NCBI GenBank assembly: GCA_035275405.1
Contig: DATEMU010000002.1
Span: 62,001 to 126,000 of the forward strand
Length of the DNA stretch: 64,000 nucleotides
Direction: 5' to 3'
Source of the DNA: Phycisphaerae bacterium
GTDB lineage: Bacteria; Planctomycetota; Phycisphaerae; UBA1845; UTPLA1
The notes under the pieces were generated by a model, which had not been told where the DNA came from, did no database searches, and saw only the letters and a list, made by a program, of their open reading frames with translations. Position numbers and translations under genes: made by a program. Positions 58,893 through 64,000 of the stretch are shown piece after piece (position 1 is the first letter of the stretch; each line of letters begins with the position of its first letter).

Positions 58893-60260
58893 ATGTCCGA
58901 CACCGCCTTTATCCTGATTGTCGAAGACGAACGCTCGCACGGCGAGGCCCTGAAAGAGGGACTGGAGCGCGCCGGACATGCCTGTCGGCTCGTCGATTCC
59001 GGCGACGAGGCCGTCGCGTCGATGAAACACCGCGTCCCCCACGTCGTCGTGACCGACTATCGCCTGGGCGGGTCGCTCAACGGTCTGGAGGTCCTCAAGA
59101 TGGCCCGGCTGATCAGCCCCTGGACGCAGGGCATTCTTATCACCGCCCACGGCGATGAGAAGCTGGCTCGCGACGCCATCATTGAGGGCGGGGCCTACGA
59201 CTACCTGCCCAAGCCGCTCGACCTGGAACAACTTCGGGCGACCGTCAACCGCGCGGCGCGGCAGGCCATGACCCTTCGAGAGAACTTTCACATGCGCGAG
59301 CAGCTCGATCGCGCGTATTCGTTCGAGGGGATCATCGCGGTTTCGAGCGCGATGCGCAGCGCGGTCGATCGCGCCCGCCGCCTGGCGAAAACCAAACTGA
59401 CCGTCATCATCTATGGGGAATCGGGGACGGGCAAGGAGTTGATCGCCCGCGCGATCCACAACAACTCCGATCGGCGCAAGGGACCGTGGGTCCCGGTCAA
59501 CTGCGCGGGCATCTCCGAGGGGATTCTGGAGTCCGAGTTGTTCGGCCATGTCAAAGGCGCGTTCACCAACGCGCACACGGATCGCCGCGGTCTCTTTGAG
59601 GCCGCCGACGGCGGGACGATTTTTCTGGACGAGATTGGGGACATGCCGCAGCAGATGCAGGCCAAGCTCCTCCGCGTCCTGGAAAGCGGCGAGATCGTCC
59701 GCGTCGGCTCGAACAAGCCGATCCACGTCGATGTCCGCGTCGTCGCCGCCACGAACCGCGACCTGAAGCAGGCCGTGGCCGACCGGACCTTCCGCGAGGA
59801 CCTCTTTTTCCGCATCAACCAGGCGGATATCAATCTCCTGCCGCTCCGCGACCGGCGGGAGGAGATCGCTCCCCTCATACACCACTTCATCGAGCAGGCC
59901 AATGCGCTTCACAAGAAAGGCGTGAAGACGGTCACGTCCGAGGCGCTGCGCCTTTTGGAGAACTACCGCTGGCCGGGAAACGTGCGCGAGTTGCAGAACG
60001 TCGTGAATCAGATGGTGGTTTTCTGCGACGGAGAAACGCTGGATGTGAAGGACCTGCCCTCCACGCCGCCGATCAACGCCAGCACGGAGATCGTCCCCCT
60101 CAAACCGCGGGCGTTCAACCTGACGCTCGAAGAGCTGGAAAAAATGGCTATCCAACACGCACTCGCCCAACACGGCGGCAACCGCGAAAAGGCGGCGAAG
60201 CAGCTCGGCATCGGCGCGCGGACGCTGTATCGGAAGATCAAGGAATACAACATCAGGTGA
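58893..60260 (+). CDS. NtrC-family sigma54-dependent response regulator
   Basis: 455 residues. Receiver with Asp55 (VVTDYRLGG), AAA+ domain with Walker A GESGTGKE (about 175), the sigma54-contacting GAFTNA loop (GAFTGA variant), Walker B GGTIFLDEIGDMP, arginine-finger region, and a Fis-type HTH (NREKAAKQLGIGARTLYRKIKEY). No histidine kinase is adjacent. Its place 35 bases after the adaptor gene suggests it controls, or responds along with, the transporter. I found no clear -24/-12 promoter in front of the operon. Confidence 0.93.
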   Translation: MSDTAFILIVEDERSHGEALKEGLERAGHACRLVDSGDEAVASMKHRVPHVVVTDYRLGGSLNGLEVLKMARLISPWTQGILITAHGDEKLARDAIIEGGAYDYLPKPLDLEQLRATVNRAARQAMTLRENFHMREQLDRAYSFEGIIAVSSAMRSAVDRARRLAKTKLTVIIYGESGTGKELIARAIHNNSDRRKGPWVPVNCAGISEGILESELFGHVKGAFTNAHTDRRGLFEAADGGTIFLDEIGDMPQQMQAKLLRVLESGEIVRVGSNKPIHVDVRVVAATNRDLKQAVADRTFREDLFFRINQADINLLPLRDRREEIAPLIHHFIEQANALHKKGVKTVTSEALRLLENYRWPGNVRELQNVVNQMVVFCDGETLDVKDLPSTPPINASTEIVPLKPRAFNLTLEELEKMAIQHALAQHGGNREKAAKQLGIGARTLYRKIKEYNIR

Positions 60261-60319
60261 CGGAGGAGGGAATGGCGTCGGACGGATACCGCTCGCTGTC
60301 CCTGCATGTCACTGAGTTT

Positions 60320-61249
60320 TCAATTGATTCGTCTGTTAAACGTATGACGCCAGAATAGCATAAGCACAACGACGATCACTGGGGCAGGCTCAGGTACATA
60401 GACCGCTAACCCGAGTAGATTCCAGGGAGGCGGATCGGCAAGATCGACAATCGCGGAAAGCTCAGAGCCGTCGGACCGCGCTCGCCAGATTCTCGTTGCT
60501 GAATTATCAGCGATGTACATGTAGTTCAATGACGACTCCCATTCGATGTCGAGGACTCTCGATGATTCGGGCAGTTGAAATTCAACACGTGAATTCGACC
60601 CATCCAAGCCCGTTGACCAAACGTTGCTGAAATCGTCTCCAATAAACATTCGGTCGTTCTCCAAGTCCAGGGCCAGACCTGTGACGCCGCGATCGATTTG
60701 CGTAATCAACGTGACTTCGTCCCCTTCCAGATTGGCGCGCCATACGCGTCCGCTCGTTGATCCATTCGTAGTCCAATAGATATGCTCGCGATCCGGATCG
60801 AGGCAAACGCGATATGTTCCTCCAATGCTTGACGCGTCGACTATGGTTTCAATACTTGAACCGTCTAGATTAGCCCGTTGAATCCGACTGCCACCGCGGT
60901 CAGCCCAGTACATCTTTTCTCTTCCAACGTCCAATGCCAAGCCAATGGGGCCCGTTATGATTCCGATCGGAACCAGTTCCTCTATGTTGGAACCGTCGAA
61001 GTTGGCGCGTTTGATTCGGCGATTTCCAAGGTCCGACCAATATATTTTCAATGCCAACGGATCAACCTCGATGTCCGCAGGAGTATTCAAACCTGTAGAT
61101 ACGATTGTTTCGATGTTGCCTCCAGCAATATCTGAGGTTTGAATGATGTTTCTGTTGCCCCAGAAGATCGACTCCTCAGTGATTCTCGGATCGGATGAGA
61201 CACCCCCTACACTCAATAGTGAATTCAAAGCCAAAATACCCCATTGCAT
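60320..61249 (-). CDS. YWTD-type beta-propeller protein with PEP-CTERM tail
   Basis: 309 residues. At least five LDL-receptor YWTD-like blades of about 42 residues are visible (KIYWSDLGNRRIKRANFDGS, KMYWADRGGSRIQRANLDGS, HIYWTTNGSTSGRVWRANLEG, RMFIGDDF, YMYIADNSATRIWRARSDGS), forming a six-bladed propeller. The C-terminus VPEPAPVIVVVLMLFWRHTFNRR is a PEP-CTERM sorting signal. The short N-terminus (MQWGILALNSLLSVGG) may be a cut-back signal peptide. Base composition is clearly less GC-rich than the neighbours. AAGGGGTGAG precedes the ATG. Confidence 0.82.
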   Translation of the reverse strand: MQWGILALNSLLSVGGVSSDPRITEESIFWGNRNIIQTSDIAGGNIETIVSTGLNTPADIEVDPLALKIYWSDLGNRRIKRANFDGSNIEELVPIGIITGPIGLALDVGREKMYWADRGGSRIQRANLDGSSIETIVDASSIGGTYRVCLDPDREHIYWTTNGSTSGRVWRANLEGDEVTLITQIDRGVTGLALDLENDRMFIGDDFSNVWSTGLDGSNSRVEFQLPESSRVLDIEWESSLNYMYIADNSATRIWRARSDGSELSAIVDLADPPPWNLLGLAVYVPEPAPVIVVVLMLFWRHTFNRRIN

Positions 61250-61402
61250 TTCTCACCCCTTGAACGGTACCTGGAACCACGAATGTTGAGATTCGCCCGC
61301 CCATTCTATCAAATCTGAAGCGTCCGTGGAAGTCTAGGCGCTTTAGTGGGGGCGCGATGGAACGAGTATCTCGACCATAAGCAAATCCTCGGGGCTCCAA
61401 TA

Positions 61403-62446
61403 CTAGATCGAATTGCGAGACTCGGCGAGGTCATTTGACTCAACGCCCAGACCCGGCCGATTGCTCAACGTCAACCGCCCGCCCGCTCCGCCGATTCCAG
61501 TAAACGGATCGTGAGCCAACAGCAGGTGACCGTCGAGGTCCAGCCAGTCGGCCAGCGGGGCCAGTTGCAGGGCCGCGGAGATGCCCAGCGAGCTTTCGAT
61601 CATGCAGCCAAGCATGACCTCGAGACCGTGGGCGCGGGCCAGGCGGATCATCTTCAGCGCCTCGCGGATGCCGCCGCACTTGCTGAGCTTGATGTTGATG
61701 CCATCGACGCAGCCGGCTACCTTCGGCACGTCGTCCGGCCGCACGCAGCTTTCATCCGCCACGATCGGCAGGATGCCGGCCTCCTTCAGCCGCCGAAGCC
61801 CTTCGATATCGCCCGCGGGTAGCGGCTGTTCGACGAACTCGACGCCGTACTTCGCCAGGCGCGGGAGCATGTCGAGCGCGTGATCCACCGTCCACGCCGT
61901 GTTCGCATCGACACGGATCGTCTTGGACGGGACTGATTCGCGCACCCGTGCGACGATCTCCTCATCGTTCGGACCACCCAGCTTCAGCTTGAGAATCGGG
62001 TACGCCTCCGCGCACCGCACGCGCTCAACCACCGCCTGGGGTTCATCGAGCCCGATCGTAAAGGACGTCGTAAACGGGCCGGTCGGCTGGCAGCCCAGCA
62101 ATTGAAAAGCCGGAACACCGGCCTGCTTCCCGGCCCAATCGTGCAGCGCCGCATCCACCGCTGCGACGGTCGCCATCTGGTCGCCGAAACCCTCCACCAA
62201 CCGATCTATGGACTCGCCAATGGAGGAAAAAGGCCGCTCGGACAGGACTCCGGACATCGCCAATAGGGCCTTTTCCGCCGACTCCAGAGTCTGACCATAC
62301 GTGTCCATTGGGGCGGCTTCGCCCCATCCGACGATATTAAGATGGGTAACTTTTACCCAGAGCGTCTTCTTGTCCAGCCTTGTGGCCTTGGCGGTTCGAA
62401 AAGATCCGGCCAAACGCAGCAAAATTGGCGACCAGGAGATTTGCAT
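61403..62446 (-). CDS. Dipeptide epimerase (enolase superfamily)
   Basis: 347 residues. The muconate-lactonising/Ala-Glu epimerase signature is complete: KLKLGG (KxK catalytic Lys), DANTAW, EQPLPAGD, ADES (metal ligands) and KLSKCGGIREA (second Lys), with CMIESSLG and the end DLDGHLLLAHDP. L-Ala-D/L-Glu epimerases act on murein peptides or similar dipeptides; the exact dipeptide preference is not readable. It is alone on the minus strand, next to the propeller gene, and divergent from the FabH-like gene across a region of about 360 bases. Confidence 0.88.
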   Translation of the reverse strand: MQISWSPILLRLAGSFRTAKATRLDKKTLWVKVTHLNIVGWGEAAPMDTYGQTLESAEKALLAMSGVLSERPFSSIGESIDRLVEGFGDQMATVAAVDAALHDWAGKQAGVPAFQLLGCQPTGPFTTSFTIGLDEPQAVVERVRCAEAYPILKLKLGGPNDEEIVARVRESVPSKTIRVDANTAWTVDHALDMLPRLAKYGVEFVEQPLPAGDIEGLRRLKEAGILPIVADESCVRPDDVPKVAGCVDGINIKLSKCGGIREALKMIRLARAHGLEVMLGCMIESSLGISAALQLAPLADWLDLDGHLLLAHDPFTGIGGAGGRLTLSNRPGLGVESNDLAESRNSI

Positions 62447-62805
62447 GGCCTATAATCTCATCTATCCAGGGATACTTGCGAAGGTGCAATTCCCCACGAA
62501 AACGGCGGGTTTGTGAAAGTTTTGTCCAATTTGAGTTCCCTGCAATGAGCCGTCGTTGGCGAGACAAATGTATTGCCAACATAAGCTTATGGATTCACCC
62601 GAATACCCTCTCCTGCCCCTTCTTGTCCGCCGAGGGGGCCACCAGGGTTGTGACCCTCCCGGTTTTCGGGTAAACAAAGCGGCTGCCTTTGTGGCGCGGC
62701 TTTTGCTAATATACTCGGCTTGCCGTCCGGCGCGCTCACGCGTAAAAGGACGCGGTTGCTCTCCTGTAGACGACCAGCCAGGCGAGAGTATCGACTAGGA
62801 GTGCT
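62447..62805. other. Divergent intergenic region before the FabH-like gene
   Basis: 359 bases without a recognised gene. A TAATAT at about 62708-62713 could be a -10 for the FabH-like gene, with no fitting -35. A short hairpin-prone stretch occurs around 62625-62675. Open frames here lack any recognisable motif. Confidence 0.35.
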
Positions 62806-63921
62806 ATGTCTTTGTTACCTGTACGAATCGCCGGGACCGGGAGTTTCCTTCCGGGTCCGCCAGTGCCCAACGAAAGGCTGGAGTCCGTCCTCGGCCCGCT
62901 GAACGACGCGCCGCAAAAAGTCCGCAGCTTCGTCGAAAACCTCGGCAAGAAGATGCTCGATCGCGGCGGCGTCCTGACGCGCCACTTTGCCGTCGACCCC
63001 GAAACGGGGGACATGACCTACAACTTCAGCAGCATGGCCGAAAAGGCCGCGCGCAACGCCCTGGAAATGGCCAAGATCGAGCCGCAGCAGATTGATCTGC
63101 TGATCATCTCCTGTCCGTCCTACGATCAAAGCACGCCGCCGACCAGCGCCCTGCTTCAGGAACGATTGGGCATCCAAAGTTGCGCCGAAATGGAGATTCA
63201 CTCCAACTGCACCGGCGTGGGCAAGGGCGTGCAAGTCGCCTACGACGCGCTTCGCTCAGGGCGCTATCGAACGGCCCTCGTCGCCTACAGCCAGCTTTCG
63301 TCCATCTATCTGCGAAGCTGCTATTACAACCAGCCCAAGATGGACAAGGTCCATGCGGCGCTTCGCTGGATCCTGGCCGATGGCGCCGGCGCCCTCGTTC
63401 TACAGGCGAATCAGAACGGCAGCCCGGGCCACGAGATCATTGGTACCTTCGTGGAATCCGTCGGCGCCGGCCGGCCCGCGGGCATGATTGCCGGGGGTGC
63501 CGCCGCCGATCTCATGCCGGCCGCGCACCAGATCCCCCAGCTTTACGCCGACGGCATGCACCACTTGTGGCAGGACTTCTCCGCGGTGAATGACAATGCC
63601 GCGCCGCTCCTGCTTCAGGGGCTGTGCAACTTCACCGGCCAGCTCAAGATCGAGCCCGGCAGCGTCGATCATTACGTCGTCTCCATCCCCACGCTCCAGC
63701 TTTACGAAGACCACATCCCGGCCTTCCTCGATCGCCTGAGCATCACCCGCGACAAGATCAAATTCCGCAGCGCCAAGATCGGCTACTGCGGCGGCGCGGC
63801 CACTCTGCTCCACCTCGACGAAATGATCCGCTCGGGCGAACTGAAGTCCGGTCAACTCGCCATCGTCCACGCCGTGGAGTCGAGCAAGTGGATGACGGCC
63901 GGCTTCGCCGTGCGATGGTAG
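62806..63921 (+). CDS. FabH-fold (thiolase-superfamily) protein
   Basis: 371 residues with a ketosynthase III fold: GTGSFLPGPPVPNE at the start, VLTRHFAVDPETGD, LLIISCPSYDQSTPPTSALLQERLG, and the nucleophile Cys135 in IHSNCTGVGKG. At the His position of FabH (VPHQAN) the sequence has VDHYVVSIPT, with Ser instead of His, and the Asn loop (GNTSAA) is GYCGGAA. So acyl transfer to Cys is possible, but decarboxylative condensation is doubtful. AGGAG precedes the ATG. The next gene overlaps its stop, so it heads an operon leaving the window. Confidence 0.85.
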   Translation: MSLLPVRIAGTGSFLPGPPVPNERLESVLGPLNDAPQKVRSFVENLGKKMLDRGGVLTRHFAVDPETGDMTYNFSSMAEKAARNALEMAKIEPQQIDLLIISCPSYDQSTPPTSALLQERLGIQSCAEMEIHSNCTGVGKGVQVAYDALRSGRYRTALVAYSQLSSIYLRSCYYNQPKMDKVHAALRWILADGAGALVLQANQNGSPGHEIIGTFVESVGAGRPAGMIAGGAAADLMPAAHQIPQLYADGMHHLWQDFSAVNDNAAPLLLQGLCNFTGQLKIEPGSVDHYVVSIPTLQLYEDHIPAFLDRLSITRDKIKFRSAKIGYCGGAATLLHLDEMIRSGELKSGQLAIVHAVESSKWMTAGFAVRW

Positions 63922-64000
63922 ACGGACCCACGCCTCTCAACCCCCCGCCCGAACGCCCGTTCGCCCTGCGAAGCACGATCTACACAGCCGGCTTCCTGTT
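63915..64000 (+). CDS. Start of the next gene (3' end outside window)
   Basis: The ATG at 63915 overlaps the FabH-like stop (ATGGTAG) and opens a frame that stays open to the edge: MVDGPTPLNPPPERPFALRS, then TIYTAGFL at the edge. About 28 residues are visible: a Pro-rich start followed by the beginning of a hydrophobic stretch, compatible with a membrane-bound enzyme such as an acyltransferase, but this is a guess from context. The overlap suggests coupling to the FabH-like protein. Confidence 0.5.
   Translation, partial: MVDGPTPLNPPPERPFALRSTIYTAGFL

Noticed and set aside
63758..63976. Minus-strand open frame at the right edge
   Set aside because: Antisense to the FabH-like gene and the next gene's start; no motif.

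Overview
The window reads as a piece of a high-GC genome from a Gram-negative-type bacterium, most likely a planctomycete (Planctomycetota). The case is cumulative: a C-terminal zinc ribbon of the CGxCGYNLTG...CPECG type at the left edge; proteins with C-terminal sorting tails (a variant IPTL/PEP-CTERM type and one PEP-CTERM); TPR-tailed GT-C membrane proteins; a Ser/Thr kinase next to an ECF sigma factor; a bacterial ROCO protein; many lipoproteins; and a Kdo transferase, which implies an LPS-type outer membrane. The phylum is inferred; no rRNA or tRNA gene was recognised. There is no phage, insertion sequence or CRISPR array.

Layout. 1-8.5 kb: zinc-ribbon protein end, small membrane protein, a LRR-Roc-COR (ROCO) GTPase with two C-terminal membrane segments, a GT-C/TPR membrane protein and a DPP-IV type peptidase lipoprotein. 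8.8-12.2 kb: SEC-C protein, waaA, a 39-residue secreted peptide, agmatinase, ferredoxin. 12.2-16.6 kb: a tandemly duplicated two-gene lipoprotein module, with a ferredoxin relic marking the copied segment. 16.8-28.1 kb: M61-like peptidase, zinc ribbon, hybrid kinase with a 14-G tract near its start, LysM-L,D-transpeptidase, a large secreted protein, endonuclease V. 28.4-30.6 kb: a KaiC-like remnant overlapping a hybrid kinase. 30.7-34.9 kb: a compact polyhydroxyalkanoate island (reductase, PhaC, PhaE-like, phasin, divergent PhaR) with probable PhaR operators. 34.9-38 kb: phosphatase-like lipoprotein, TlpA-type thioredoxin, ribD. 38.2-41.9 kb: three paralogous surface proteins in a row. 41.9-49.8 kb: Ser/Thr kinase with TPRs, ECF sigma factor, YfhO-like membrane protein, DUF1579 protein, and an arsR regulator with two tandem SRPBCC genes. 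49.9-60.3 kb: a second GT-C/TPR protein, then one ABC ATPase, four FtsX-type permeases (A-B-A'-B'), an HlyD/MacA adaptor and an NtrC-type regulator. 60.3-64 kb: YWTD beta-propeller with PEP-CTERM, dipeptide epimerase, a FabH-fold protein, and the start of one more gene.

Themes. Local tandem duplication is unusually common: the lipoprotein module, the SRPBCC pair with a copied ArsR tail, the permease pairs, the three surface proteins, and near-identical LRRs. Short palindromic repeats are scattered between and inside genes: a ~120-bp element at 19.5 and 52.7 kb, another at 44.2 kb, and hairpins that encode matching tails of PhaC and PhaE. The best candidates for an undescribed system are the duplicated hydrolase-lipoprotein/TPR-lipoprotein pair with its ~90-residue C-terminal domain, and the three-gene surface-protein cluster.
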